A DNA stretch of 64,000 nt from Monilinia fructicola (lineage: Eukaryota > Ascomycota > Leotiomycetes > Helotiales > Sclerotiniaceae), in contig VICG01000010.1 in the NCBI GenBank assembly GCA_008692225.1, positions 1,612,001-1,676,000 of the forward strand. Reading direction: 5' to 3'. Made by a program: the position numbers and the translations under genes. This document shows positions 50,842-63,106 of the stretch, one piece after another. The notes beneath the pieces are model-generated. The model was given only the letters and a program-made list of their open reading frames with translations. It ran no database searches and was not told where the DNA came from. Position 1 is the stretch's first letter. The number at the start of each line of letters is the position of its first letter.

Positions 50842-51186
50842 TCAAGGGCATCGATTTGCAATCCGGAAATTTCTAAACTTTTCCCAAGAACCCATACGTT
50901 CACCAATAAGTCTTAACGTGTGGTTTCGTCCGAGGGGCTGCCATGAGTGAGTGTCTGTAAGGGATGAGTATATCAACTGAATCAATAATGCCATCACTTT
51001 GGAGTCGAAATCTTGAACAATTTCGGGTGTAATTGCCATATCACGCGTGATTGCAGCAGAGCAGGATGGATATAGGAGTGGAACGTGATGAAGGATGAAG
51101 TCCTCGTAAATTGCGAATCTTTAACCTTCAATCCCGGTAGAGGATATTCTCATGTGGGTTCTTTGTGCAATTCTATCCTCTAGCAT
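50842..51186 (-). pseudogene. BTB/POZ-like gene remnant with an in-frame stop
   Basis: A minus-strand frame runs from an ATG at 51186 to a stop at 50842 (115 codons including the final stop) with one internal TAA at 51121-51123. After that stop it reads RFAIYEDFILHHVPLL, then YPSCSAAITRD, VMALLIQLIYSSL and a tail ending FRIANRCP. The pattern (basic residue, F-x-I-x-E-D-F, aromatic/His cluster, then a hydrophobic LIQLIY block) resembles fungal BTB domains, which bind partners such as Cullin-3 adaptors. The usual N-terminal strand and C-terminal half are short or missing. The stop could have arisen from CAA by a C-to-T change at CpA, the preferred RIP site, and the remnant lies about 170 bp from the isochore. 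BTB assignment is tentative. Confidence 0.4.
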
Positions 51187-51377
51187 GGCAAAGTTAGTTC
51201 GGGGACATACGATACGTACAAGAAATTTGGCTCATTTTACATCCTGTCATAAAGTTGAACCCTCTCCAGAACCTCTATGGGAATGAGGAATATTCCTCGT
51301 CCTCATTATCATCCCGTGAGCGCTGCGAGGATCATCAGTCTCGAACTATTAATTGTAACAGTTTCACTCACAGGGTT

Positions 51378-51841
51378 TCATCCTCGATCATTTTCTTCCT
51401 CATCAAGCACAGAGTTTACGGCATTCCCAAACATATCAACAAGGCCCTTGCTCTTGGCCTCAAGATCTAAAATTTCACCAAGACCCAAAGACTTTCTCTC
51501 TCCTCCTTCAATTATTTTCACCGACTCAGCTTCAAGATATGCTGTTTGTGCATCATCTCGGCTACCATCTACTCTTCTTAGTGTGTGCATTTGCTGAGCC
51601 CCCAGTATATCTGCTGGGCCGCATGTCAAATCATCCCTGATATCCCCTTTGCCTCCCTTCGCTTCACCCCCACCCCCACCCTCAAGTCAATTATTTACCT
51701 CGATATAACGTTTTTTCCAACTCTGATTATTTTGCTCGATTGATGCGACGTGGAAACTGACCTCGTCCAATTACCCACACTGCTAGCTGGTAGTGACGAA
51801 CCGGGCGATGAATCAATATATCTTGTGCTTTGGTTTTCGCC
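51378..51841 (-). CDS. Unrecognised gene, two 3' exons (partial)
   Basis: Two minus-strand segments join in phase across a fungal-type intron. The first exon is open from 51841 (possible acceptor AG just upstream) to 51699 and is Ser-rich, including YIDSSPGSSLPASSVGNWTR. The intron 51698-51637 (62 nt) begins GTAAAT and ends ATATCAG. The second exon runs 51636-51378 and includes RVDGSRDDAQTAYLEAESV, a stretch likely to be helical, and an acidic end DEEENDRG before TGA. Codons look protein-like in both. I do not recognise the product and could not find upstream exons or a start codon between 51842 and 53430, so this is the end of a gene or a 5'-truncated remnant. A second in-phase exon further down (with EDEEYSSFP, stop at 51275) was considered, but no donor connects to it. 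Confidence 0.4.
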
Positions 51842-53430
51842 TTACACTAACTTACAAGGTGAAGTTGTTAAGATAGGGTCAAAATAAAATGGAACGTTAA
51901 GACAAATAACACCATGTCGTTTTTGTATGGAGCACGATCTAAGGATAGTGGTGGCAGCGCCTAAACGCAGAGACGGCCGAAAAAGAGATGAACTAACAGC
52001 TAAAATCACTTTAGGGTAGAAAGGTGGTTTAGATATTGGTAACAAGTATGTAATAAGTGAAACAGTTTTGTGTGACACTCAGGTCACCCGAGTCTCAGTG
52101 AATCTCGAGTGTGAAGAAAGTTTTTTAATCTACGCTTCTGTAACAATAAATAACTGTGCAGATGTGCCAAAGAATAATGCTTCGAAGAAACCATAGTCAG
52201 AAGACAATTTCGTCTGCAACGTTGATCCGGTCAACACCAGTCACACGGATGTGATCTTGACTGTCAAGAGTTGACATGAAAACGTGTTCCCAGTCCTGCA
52301 TCAGCAGCAAATTCTTTGTGACGTTCCTTTTTCAGTTTCAAAATCTCACTCAAGATTTGTACTTTACTCGCAAGTATTACAAGCAACATTGTATTGATCA
52401 AGCGAAATGTCCCGAATCCGTGGGTTCGTTTAAATACTTCACCTGAAGCGTCTTGTATATTCGCCAGTCATGAATGACGCTATGCTATAGAGAAGTTTTC
52501 CAAGATGTCCATGATGCAACCCCCATTTTAGCCGCATCTGTGACATTACACACTTCAATTAAATGCCGTTAGAGCAATGGGAACAAGAGAAACTAAACAT
52601 TTGAAACTATTGCAGATAACGAAGTACTATCGTCCCATCCACTTCACAATATTCATACATAATGCTCAAATCGCACACCAACAATAGAATTGATGTCCGA
52701 ACAGGGTATCATCCACTGCTCCGCAAAGATCGCATGGAACCTAGAGCTGAACCATCGCAGTGCCGCACCTCCCATCTCAAATCAGATTTGAGAAGGGACA
52801 CCGCCGAGGAAACCTCAAAATGAATTCACGATTAGTTTGAGCTCTCCTTGGTTGGTTCCATTTACCTTTGCCGGCAAAGACGCTCCACCCAGCCCACCTA
52901 ATCTTCTATAAGTCAACACGATAGAAGTAAATGCCTTGAATTTTAGTTTCGGCCTAACCGCACCAAATAAATAAAGTGCCACACTACATGTCTTCCTCAA
53001 AGATTTTAACTCCATTCACCAGCTACACTTTACTTCCTTATCCGGCAGAAGTGTTCCCTAGATAGTAGCATCAAAGGAAAAAAAAAAGATGTGTCCATAC
53101 TATGCTATCAAATCATTGTAACATGTCCCTTGATCCTCCTTTTTCTCGCTTGAGGAATACGCCTTGAATGCGTTTGAAACTTCGGCTTGGTTGCAATTGG
53201 GACCCCACGATGTATATAATCAAATTTATACATTGTTGTATATATAAGCCTGATAAATCACAAATCGTTGTGTAGTCGCTGACGCATTGGGATGAATTCA
53301 TGATAGATTGAAGCCCCACGAGCAGATATGTGGTGACTCGGAATAGATTGTTGTACGTTGAGTTTGATGCCTTGAATACAAGACTTGTTGTCGCGTCGGG
53401 CGTTTCATTTACATGCATTGTACAAGGCCA
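51842..53430. other. Intergenic region downstream of the RasGEF gene
   Basis: Ordinary base composition, no convincing coding frame on either strand. The 101-residue minus frame at 53113-53418 lies immediately after the RasGEF stop and probably falls in its 3' untranslated region. The rest may contain missing exons of the gene ending at 51378. No tRNA-like sequence was seen. Confidence 0.5.
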
Positions 53431-56400
53431 TCATAGAAAGCCGGATTCAGCCAACACCCTAACATTCGTGTAAGTATAGGTCCACTGTGTCATGTCCCGA
53501 AAAAGGTTTGCCGTCGTTGTATTTCAAGAGACCAGAACGTACCTGACTATCTTTTCATCCTCACGCTCTCGTGGCTCCACTGCTAAACTCTTCTCGTACA
53601 TCTCATGTACATCTCCCGCAGCTTGCATATTGCTTAATATATACTCCTGAAGTTCTGGAACGGGTTGTAAGCCGTACGGAACATTTTGATATTGCTGAAT
53701 ATCACGTATGACTTCGGCTGTCTTCGCTCTCTTGGCAAAGTTGATCAAAGTGGTCTTCTTGATAATGGAGGGTATACCGTCCTCAATGAATGTAAGATCG
53801 GTAAGATACACACCTAGATTTGTTAGATTGCTATACCATACCAGGCAACTGAAGCTCACCAAAAAAGGGTATGCATGGTGGATTGGCGAGATGCAAACTT
53901 TCTCTATATTCTCCGAAATTCTTTGTGCTGCCCATAAGACGACGCATAGATTCCAGTACTGCCAAGGTTTTCGCAGGCACTTGATCCCAAGTTCTTTTCA
54001 ATCTATGGATTGGTGCTGTCCCAAGGGCGGATATGATGGATGTCAGAGTTGAGTAATTGTTCAAAGCACGACATTTCTGGAGCAGGTTAGAATGGATGAG
54101 GCTAGAGAAGGGGTGTCACTTACATCGGCAACAAGAACGAAATGTTTGATGACCACGACTCGTTTTTTGACATCCAGCTGGGTGAGAATCATTTCGGCAA
54201 CCCAATTCGTCAGTTGATTAGAATGTAAGATCAAAGCCTTAACATTTGGGGCAGGCTCAGGATCGTTTTCGCCGACTTTCTTCTGCCAAGTCTTATTTAA
54301 ACATTCTGTGGGCTTGATCTTTCCATAAAGTTTTGACTCGACGATGGTAAGTTGGCGTGCAAATTCTGTCACATCTATATCCAAAAATTTAAGTTTCTTC
54401 ATATTCTTTGGCATGATTGGCTGGGGTGTGGAATGATTCAAAGTCAACACCAAACGTTTAGCTGTGGCTTCTTGTCCCCGTAATCTTTGTTCCAAAAGAG
54501 TCATCAGCGAACCAGACCCCGGTGTTTCAGTAGCTTTCACAGTATCTCGGGCGAATGTGTAGACGTTGGCTATGAGAGCTTTGGTATCGTCACTTTGGTC
54601 CTCCATCCAGAAAAGCTCAAACCATGACTTCAAAATGTTGACAACTCGGAATCTGATCGGTTTCTGTTTTCGAGAAACCCAAGTTTCATAGTCTCCTGGA
54701 GGCATACCCTCAGGAGGTTGTACTTGAAACCGCTTCACCAAATGCTCGAACAATTCCCGGGCATTCGTAAAAGACCGATACGTCAGTAAGAAGGTGTTGT
54801 TGAAATCTGAGCTCAACTTATCATGACGTGTCAGCTGCTCCACTAAGGCGACGAGTGTACCACCCTTCAATATAGGAGGCTGGACTTTCGTATCATAGGA
54901 AATATCATCTTCATGATCAAGCTTTAAGCAATCTGGCGTCTCGTCCGGTGCATCTCTTCGAGTCGGCTCTTCACCAAAGAATTTCCTGACCTTGGAGTTT
55001 TCCTTTCGAAAGGGCAGAACAGAATCACCCTCAGAATATGTCTGAGACTTCCCAATCTCTGCCAAGTTAGGACGCAGTGATGGGTTCCGGGAATCAGATC
55101 TTTGGTGAAGTCGCTCATAGGGCGCGCTATCGCCCCTCCTCAAATTTTTCGCTCGATCTTCGATGGGCAACATCTGCTGCATAGCCGTCTGGACAAGCTC
55201 ACCAAGCAGCTGCAGCGAGAAGCCAATATGCGACGAGTTCGTTTCAAGCGATCTCGAGCACGTGCGCACATAGTTTAGTCGACCCTCTAATGACTCTCCG
55301 CGTACTTCCGCCCACTCATCACCCAGAGGACCAGCCACAGCCTGGCATCCAAGTAATAAATCCGATATGTTGTCATACAAACTTTGCTTCTGTTTGGCAA
55401 AGTCAATCAGTTGGGGATTTTGAAATGTGTCGCCGAGAGAAGATAGGTTGATAGATTCAACAGTAGAGACCCAGGGTTTGAACATCTCGAGAACTTTCTG
55501 GGCCGCGGAGCAGACATTGTTGCCGATCAGTTCATGTTTATAAGGAGTGATGATCTTGTCGGTGAGTACGAGATGCTCCTCCAATTTTCGGATGCTAGAT
55601 GTTAACATCCTCTTCAAATCGTCGAGTCTCTCCATCAAATCCGCGTCCAAGATTGCAGAAGGTTCAACGACATTCTCATCCTCGTCCAGAAAGTTGGAGG
55701 TTAGTGGGTCTCTCGAGCCGAGTCCGTTATTTTGCCAACTACCACCAATAGTGCTACCAACGACAAAGCCAGGTAGCAATCGCGGTATGTCCTCGCCTCG
55801 CTGTTGGCGAGCGACTTCGACGTAGCTGAAGACGCCCAAAAGTACACCATCGGCCTCCTGCAAGCATTTTTGATACGATTCCGAATTAGGCCAGTCGGAA
55901 GCAGCAATGTGAGAAGAAATGACCAGTTTTGAAAATTTGGACATCATATCCCTGAAATGGGGATATAGAGCTTTGTTGGTAGAGATGATAGAAGGTTGGC
56001 CAGAATGATTATCGGTGGTGCCAGACCCAGCAGCAAGTAATAGTCGGAGATGATCAGAAATATCTTCAGCTCTGCGAACATACTCGGAACGATCGTGATT
56101 ATCGATGGCTTCGCGATAGCGATCCACAGCCTTTTTCATATTGGCAACAAGTCTATTCCATGTCAGTGGTGCAGCGGAACCATCGTCAAAGAACGATCGA
56201 GGCAAAGTAGCAGCGTGTGGTGGACCGAGTGCGGGAGTTGTGAATGAAGTTGTCGAGGGGCCCATGATCGGCATCGCGGTCAAGGATACATTTGGTGTGT
56301 TGAACGTATCGGCTCGTGAGCGCGTACCAGGAGATGTGCCATTGATCGAGTCCATCGAGGTAGCCGGAGAAACGCCTTCGGATAACTGAGATCTGCGCTT

Positions 56401-57128
56401 CCTTCGTGGCTGAATCGTGTTAGCAGATTTGAAAGAGTCTTATGGAGCGGGCAACCTACAAAGGAGGATTTAGATGCGAGCATGATAGACTCTCCATCTA
56501 GCTCCGAGGCCGAGTTTCCTTCCGATTCATCATCAGTCTCGTTTACATACCCTCGCGCCATCAATTCTGCGGGGGGCCTCGTTTTCTCGGGTATGTTGAT
56601 ATTCATCCGATCTCTCGGTCCCGTCTCTGTTGCTGACGATGGTGACTCTAACGGTAATTCCATGCTACTTTCGCCAGTCTCCGTATTGAAATAGAAAAGC
56701 CTGCCATCGGGAGTCGCTTGAGGTATCCAGAAATCTGCCCCTGATCTTCCATTGCTATTCCCTCCGGTTGCAGGCGGATGAGAGAAATCGTCACGTTCTG
56801 ATTCGTCACCGTCATCATCATCTTGCTCTTCGTATTCTTCCTCATCATCTTGATCGTCGTCGATATCATCATCTATGCCCATTCCCACTCCATTTGATTT
56901 GCCTTCCAGGGCATCGTCAGGACCCGACACGACTTGGCAGTAATTGCTTGGGAACCATCCTCTTACACCATTTATTACACCATCCCACCAGCCACTCTCT
57001 AATTGTGTGATGACTTGTATTATATCCCCCTCATGAAAACTGAGACTGGTTCGGTCATCGGCTTCGTAGTCGTAAAGCGCTCGCACATACATGGCTGATT
57101 GCGGAGCGTTCCCTAATAACCCATTCAT
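53431..57128 (-). CDS. CDC25: Cdc25-type Ras guanine nucleotide exchange factor
   Basis: Promotes GDP release from Ras, activating cAMP and MAP kinase signalling at membranes. Five exons: 57128-56460, 56409-54124, 54076-53860, 53813-53543, 53458-53431. The four introns (50, 47, 46 and 84 nt) have GT...AG ends, the first two with CTAAC branch points. The phases join into exactly 1,157 codons (1,156 aa plus stop), a normal length for ascomycete homologues. Domains: SH3 at about 14-67 (ALYDY, GWWDG, WFPSNY); acidic linker 85-115; WW-like segment 133-160 with one Trp (FWIPQATPDG) and Met where the second Trp would be; long variable middle; RasGEF_N (REM) about 737-850 (LVALVEQLTRHD); catalytic CDC25 domain about 900-1140 with DVTEFARQLT, NNYSTLTSIISALGTAPI and PCIPFFGVYLTDLTFIEDG. 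C-terminus VLAESGFL. An in-frame stop (57179-57177) precedes the ATG with no ATG between. The last exon holds only nine codons. Confidence 0.95.
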
Positions 57129-57640
57129 TAGTGGCGATGAATTGCGCGTTGCCGCGGATCGAGACTTGTATGTTTCTTAAGGGGTAATATCGATAGTCGA
57201 TGTCGCTTTGGCGTTAAAAGGAACCCCTTGAGCGAATTTGTATAACAGAATCGGTGGTATTACTCGACTGGGAAGTTGCGAATGGATTTTGATCTTAGTA
57301 TGTTCCGATACCACGGGGTTTGTGCCATTAACATCTTCAACTCATGATTAGTCGTGGTTCCATGTAGGTGAAGCTTTAAAGATCGGTCATGAAATCGTAC
57401 GCGCTTTTGCAAGTTTTATATATGTAGATGGATATGAATCTCTCTCCCTTCTCTCACACTCTCTCGCAGTGGAGGGGTATATTAAGGTAGTTCGTCGGGT
57501 GTTGTCGATCAATGATTGGAAATAGTGTAAGTTCGGGGGCGGTTACGTTTTGGTAAGTGGAACATTGAATATCACCATTGATTGATCAGTTGGATGATGG
57601 GATGAGATGAAAGTAGTCTTCGATGGATAACCACATTCAT
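57129..57640 (-). promoter_or_regulatory. Upstream region of the RasGEF gene
   Basis: The 5' flank of the minus-strand gene, of ordinary composition and without a coding frame. Transcription probably starts here. On the minus strand it contains a TATA-like TTAATATACCCC near 57473-57484, whose CCCCT core resembles the fungal stress element (STRE). A real promoter cannot be defined from the sequence alone. Confidence 0.35.
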
Positions 57641-57842
57641 TCATCGAGAGAAAAGAAAGAAAGGAGTATATAATATAAGATGAGATAATATGATATGATA
57701 TGATGAGATGATATGATATGAAATGAAATAAAATGAAATGAAATGATATAATATGGTATAATATAATATAATAACAATATATGCAAGTGAAGTATTGTAG
57801 TTGTATGAAAAGGATATAAAATAAGAAAAGGAGGGCTGATTG

Positions 57843-57925
57843 TTCTTTTTTTTCTTTCTCTCTCTCTCTCTCTCGCTCTCTCTCTCTTTTTTTTCTCTCT
57901 CTCTCTCGCTCTCTCTCTCCTCTTC
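57843..57925. repeat. Long polypyrimidine (CT)n tract
   Basis: An 80-bp run of T and CT dinucleotides on the + strand, interrupted by three CG steps (CTCGCTC). On the RasGEF coding strand it reads (GA)n. It lies about 720-800 bp upstream of the start codon, after a stretch (57655-57775) of GATATGA and AAATGA short repeats. The Arg/Glu-rich minus frame is only this repeat. Confidence 0.9.
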
Positions 57926-58129
57926 TTTACTGTAGACAGGGTAAGTTTTCGAGGTGAATTTGGATGAACTTGTTTGGTTATTAGAATGGTGGTAATGATA
58001 ATAATGATAATGAGTAGATGGTGATCATTCCAATGGTTCTGATATTGAAAGGATTGTTTCAAATGAGAGGGAATACAATTTAAGAGGGGGAGAGGGGAGT
58101 TAAACTTGAAAAGGGTGGGAAAGTATACA

Positions 58130-58360
58130 AGGGTATAGATGTATATATAATATAATGTAATATAAAAAGATAGATAAATTGAAACTAATAATTAGATATA
58201 TATATATATTTCTTTGATATATCTAAGAAATTAAATAATTAAATAATCAATTAATAATATTAGAAAAGATATATAAAATACTATATATTAAAAGAGTATT
58301 TATTAAGAAAATAATATAAGGTATTTTAAAGAATTAATTTAAAAATATATTTAAATAAAG

Positions 58361-58400
<40 letters not shown>

Positions 58401-59030
58401 TAGATATAGATTAAAATATAAAGATAAGTATAAAGATATGAATATAGAGTATAAATAGAAACTTAAGAATATATTTAAATATATATTAAAGTATAAATAT
58501 ACGTTTAAATATACGTTTAAATATACGTTTAAATATACGTTTAATATATATATATATAAATATTAATTTAACTATAGATATTAAAATAAAGATCCTTTAT
58601 TAGTTAAAAGTAAAAATCTAATTATAAATTAATATCTATTTAAATTTTAAAAATAGTTAATAATTTAAAATTTTAATTATCTTAAATTAATAAGAAATTA
58701 ATATATTAATTTATAATATAACGAAGAGACTATAAGATTAACCGAGGGAATATAATAAAATAGAATATAATAGAATAAATAAAATGAAATAAAAGAGTAA
58801 TCTTAGAGAATAATAAATTATTTATTTATTTAATAATAATCTATTAATAATTCTCTAAGTTTTAAGAGATATAGATATAGATATAAATATAGATATAAAT
58901 ATCTATATATATATTATTAGTATAATATTATTAATAGAAGCTCCTGTTTTTAATATAGGTATTAGTTCTATTATATTATATATATATTATTAATATACAT
59001 TTATATTAGAATTGAAAAAGTAATTTCGAA
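58130..59030. other. AT-rich patch with microsatellites
   Basis: About 900 bp of strongly AT-rich DNA within the ordinary region, holding (TA)n followed by (GA)n (58362-58398), a perfect 12-bp tandem (58495-58542) and short TATAGA arrays (about 58868-58900). No element ends were recognised. It may be an old transposon relic. Confidence 0.6.
58495..58542. repeat. 12-bp tandem repeat, four exact units
   Basis: The unit AAATATACGTTT is repeated exactly four times with a partial flank. It contains a CpG, unusual in such AT-rich DNA. Confidence 0.97.
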
Positions 59031-59163
59031 ACTATCCTTCTACTTATCTACCTACCTCCTCAGTAGATACCTAGTATATCTATCTATCAATAGCCCTGGA
59101 GCACTTTAATCATAACCAATCCGTTTTTACAAGAGTGATTTTCGCATCTACCTACCACCAACT

Positions 59164-59213
59164 ATCACCATCACCATCACCATCACCATCACCATCACCA
59201 TCACCATCACCAT
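59164..59213. repeat. (ATCACC)n microsatellite, about eight units
   Basis: A perfect hexamer array on the + strand. No coding frame around it is supported. Confidence 0.96.
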
Positions 59214-59214
59214 C

Positions 59215-62200
59215 AAATTATCATTTGAATTAATCAACCCTTCATCATAAATACTCAAATAGGCAATACAAGCCAACATACTTCTTTCCAAGGTTATGTC
59301 ATATGTACCCGGCCCGATCGAATTATTTTACTATTCAACTTTACCTGTATAGCTACCTAGGTAATTATCTATCTATTCAGATCTACAGACATATGATTGA
59401 TTATGTTACCCCAAGGCAATTAAATCTTCATACCAAATATACATCAGTTACAATCGTTCCCTTCATTCTTGCCCACGGTGATTTGCCAAGGATTTCTTCT
59501 TCAATCATCATTTCATTTATTATCTACCTGTATTCTATCTATAGAACAAACTCCATTCAAGGCAGCCATGATAAAATCACATCTTGCCAATTTCGTCCCT
59601 GGCCTTTCTAAAAAAGTGAGGTGAGCGTACATCACCATCACAATAACAATACAATACACAAGCCATGGCTTTTGACCACTTGCACAGTCGGTTCCATGTC
59701 TAGCGTCATCTCATAGCATGATAACCTGGTACCAATTGCTCTAGACATATAGAGAGAAGTGACTTCCAACTACACATCAAGCCATGTCGGAAAATAGGCA
59801 GAGGTCTAAGAACGCCCAAGATTTTTTTATCTGTAAATCAACAGGAACCGTTAACATGGAACATATCTGGTTCGTGGGATTAATCCATGACAATGAAGTA
59901 GGTACGCGCATTCCAATTCGAATCTGGCAGGTATCTATACCCAGTCAGCATGGCACCCCAGATCTTCACTCCTTCGATCGGTATCAAATCTCATCACGTG
60001 AGATACATCACTTCATTACCATCCCAGCCCTTTCTCCCTCAAAAGATCGAGAGATGGTGAAACATGCGACAGATCAGAATGAACAGATGGCGGATTCGAT
60101 GACCCTAAATAACGGACCGGCGGATTGATACGACACCTAGCCGTTCTCTCCGTGTCCCCAACGTCGATAAGATATTGCGCCTCTCGTGTACATGAAGAGT
60201 TTCGGACCGACCGAGGAATCGTGGTGCAGCTTATTTGTAAGATGCGGCGGATTCATCAACCATCATATATCTGCTGGTTTCCATCGCCAATAACGTATCT
60301 GTGAGAAACCGCCATCAACAGCTACTACTGTACGCACAGAACTGAAGGGTAAGGTGAGGTCGCTTTGCGCAGTGGCAATCACAGCATGCGGGTGCTCACA
60401 TTTACTTGAAGGCCCTCTTCCCTCGCGCCTCCGAACCTATTTTGGTTCCATCATTCTCCCTAAAATCTACAAAGGTAAGCATTGCAACACCCCTCTGGTA
60501 CCTCTCCCACGTAATCCGATTGATGAATTACCAATCTGTAGTGTAAGGTGTAGAAGAAGGCAACTGGTGCAACGTAATACTGCAGTTCCATCCTAGACAT
60601 CAAGGTTTCAGCTTTTCAGTCTGGGTGGGGGACACCATTGTTTCGGTTCTAGAAAGTTTCTAGAAAGAAGGTAGACTAAATAACAACGATAGATACGAAC
60701 AAGGAGATTAGGACCTTCTATTTTAGGGGTGGGGGTGGATGTACGAAGGAACTTGTAATTTCATCTCGCCAAGGAAGATAGAGGGGTTTGCGATAAGGTG
60801 AGATCGTAAAGGCATGAAGAAGCACGAGAGAGTCGGGGAGTCCATCTGCCGGCACCTAGGAATGTTCATTGTTGAACCATATGGCACTAGGGAAGGTCTC
60901 AAATCGTCGTATCCTGTTCTAGAAAGGTTTGTGATGTCTAGACCTTTTGACCAAAAACGCGAGGTTATGGCTTCGACCACAAGAGCAATTGTTCCAAGAA
61001 AGCTTATTCCATTCCGATTGTGTCGCGAAACCAAGTATGCGATATGTTCCTCTTTGAAATAAGAACCTCGGACTCCCGCCCATCGTAGTGCATGTTATGA
61101 CTTTTGAAACCTTCTTGCTGAGCTGTTTGAACTTTGAATTGCATATCAAGTCCAATTTCGGACTCGGAAGCCTGAGTTGACCGAGTACCCTCACACAGCC
61201 TGGAACATCGAGACCACCCGCTTTGTTATGAGAAGAACACAGCAAAGCGAAGCCCACGAAGAACCAAGGCTGAACACGTGGAATTGGGCAATTAACATGT
61301 AGATAAAGGATGAGCTGTAGGACTTGCAGAGGGGTTCCGTGATCATGCGACAGTTGTCTGGGTAACAATCTCAGCGGTGAAGTCTCTCAACTATCTCTAC
61401 CATGAGGAATCAGATACTGTAGATGTATCATGAGTGGAGTTTGCAGGTGCATATTGTAAAATTGTGTTGTAATGCTACTTACATACTCACGTATTGCACA
61501 TCTTTCTTGTGAATTGTACAATCTAGTTGTCTTAGCAAATCCGTTTTTATCATCATGTACTGATAGCGGTGTATATATATTCCCATGTCCAAAGGGAGGT
61601 TCTGGATTGTCTACCAACTACGCGGTGAGAGGGGTGCCACGTGAAAACTTCCATGACAAAGACAAGGCCCGCTTGCTAGACCATATTGTGAAATACCGTA
61701 GCGAAATGACAGGTCTTGGTTGGTTGGTTGGTTGATGCTATGATTGCTGGAAAAAGTACTATGCATGGTTCCTTGACAAGATGATCTTATTCATTCTAGA
61801 TGCTACCGGATAGCCTCCCGCGAACTGGCGGACTGAAAACACGAGGATCCAGAAATTCGTCTCCTGGATTTCTAGTACCCGTTTCTCCCGCGAAGGTTGT
61901 CTTATCTCACTCATTAAACTTGATTGGGTATCAGTGCCTAGAAATCGTCAAGGCGGACGAAGCGGGAATATGGCAGATTTGATACCATCCTTGCATAATC
62001 CACTTATGAAAAGACATCAGATTGAATTTTTTGATTGCATTTCATCCACTGTCTCGGAGGGCATTGACCGCTGTGAACTTGGGAAGGGTGATTTCGGCAT
62101 TGCCCCCATATTAAGTCGAGCGGGCCCATGAAGCTGATTGGGTGAAAGGCTGAGATAGCCTGATGGAAGAAGTCATGGAAGGTTATCAGGATGGCTTCTA

Positions 62201-62700
62201 ACAACCTTCTCTGCCTTCGGTACAAGGATCTGGGATGCTTCTGCAGGAAGAACTTCTCAAGGCATGAACTTCTTCACCGTCGACCTACGCTCCATCATGG
62301 CATAGTACAAATGGACAAATTACTGATAATGACTGAACCAGGCCAGCTAGAGATCACTAACTAATCCTGACAGGCCAGCCCATTGCGAGCCGTCCCGAAT
62401 TTATCTTCCTGTGCTTCCGCTTGTTCTGTGCGTTTTGCGTTGCTGTATGGATGGGTTCCCCTCCATGATTGACTGGGTGTTCCTTTGCAAAATTGTGCAT
62501 TCAAATCAGAGGAACGTCAGTGGGTCCGGGGAAGTGTTCCTAAGACTAGGACCGAATTAGCAAAGAGTTCAATGCGAGTGGATGCTGATGGCGTGCGTAC
62601 CTGGCATATTGTTTGTTTCTAGTCGAGCAAACAGGATCAAAAGCACACTTACCTATTGTTCTTGTACGCCATCAAACCAATGTCTCTCCAAATATGTTGA
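59215..62700. other. Gene-free region of ordinary composition
   Basis: Open frames of 60-149 codons occur on both strands (the longest on the minus strand at 61368-60919, another on the + strand at 59784-60128), but none shows a recognisable domain, and frames overlap on opposite strands as in random sequence. There are no tRNA, rRNA or element ends. It could hold a non-coding RNA, a poorly conserved multi-exon gene, or extended regulatory DNA for the RasGEF gene. Confidence 0.5.
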
Positions 62701-63070
62701 TCATGAAATATTATGTATGTACAGTATGAGTTGAGGTGGGTGAACGGACGAGTTTGAGGATGAAGTCAAGATGCGAAGATCAAAATAAGGGTCAGCAGAC
62801 AAAGTGTATATATAATATGAAAAAGTCGAAGAATATAAAAGGTAAAACATTAGAAATGAAAGAAAGTATAATAAGTGTAACAGAACGATTTTATCCAATA
62901 AGAAATGGCCAAATATTGGAAATGCACAAAAATCAATCAGTTATTACTGTATTATTTTTCATGGGTTTGTGCGTGGCACAATGAATATGAATATGAATTT
63001 GAGGGATATGACAATGGGAATAAAATAGAAAAGCAGCGAGAAGCGGTGAGGTTAAGCAGGTATAAAAAGT

Positions 63071-63106
<36 letters not shown>

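Noticed and set aside
51275..51330. Possible last exon ending EDEEYSSFP
   Set aside because: An acceptor-like CGCAG exists, but the upstream frame stops at 51378 before any usable donor, so it cannot be joined to the 51378-51841 gene.
57637..58062. 141-residue minus frame rich in Arg/Glu and Ile
   Set aside because: It is the (GA)n tract and neighbouring AT repeats. There is no domain, and it lies in the probable upstream region of the RasGEF gene.
59784..60128. 114-residue + strand frame
   Set aside because: No recognisable domain, no supporting neighbouring exons, and a length compatible with chance at this composition.
60919..61368. 149-residue minus frame
   Set aside because: Longest unassigned frame in the ordinary region, but its Cys/Ser/Leu-rich content shows no family pattern and it overlaps + strand frames of similar quality.
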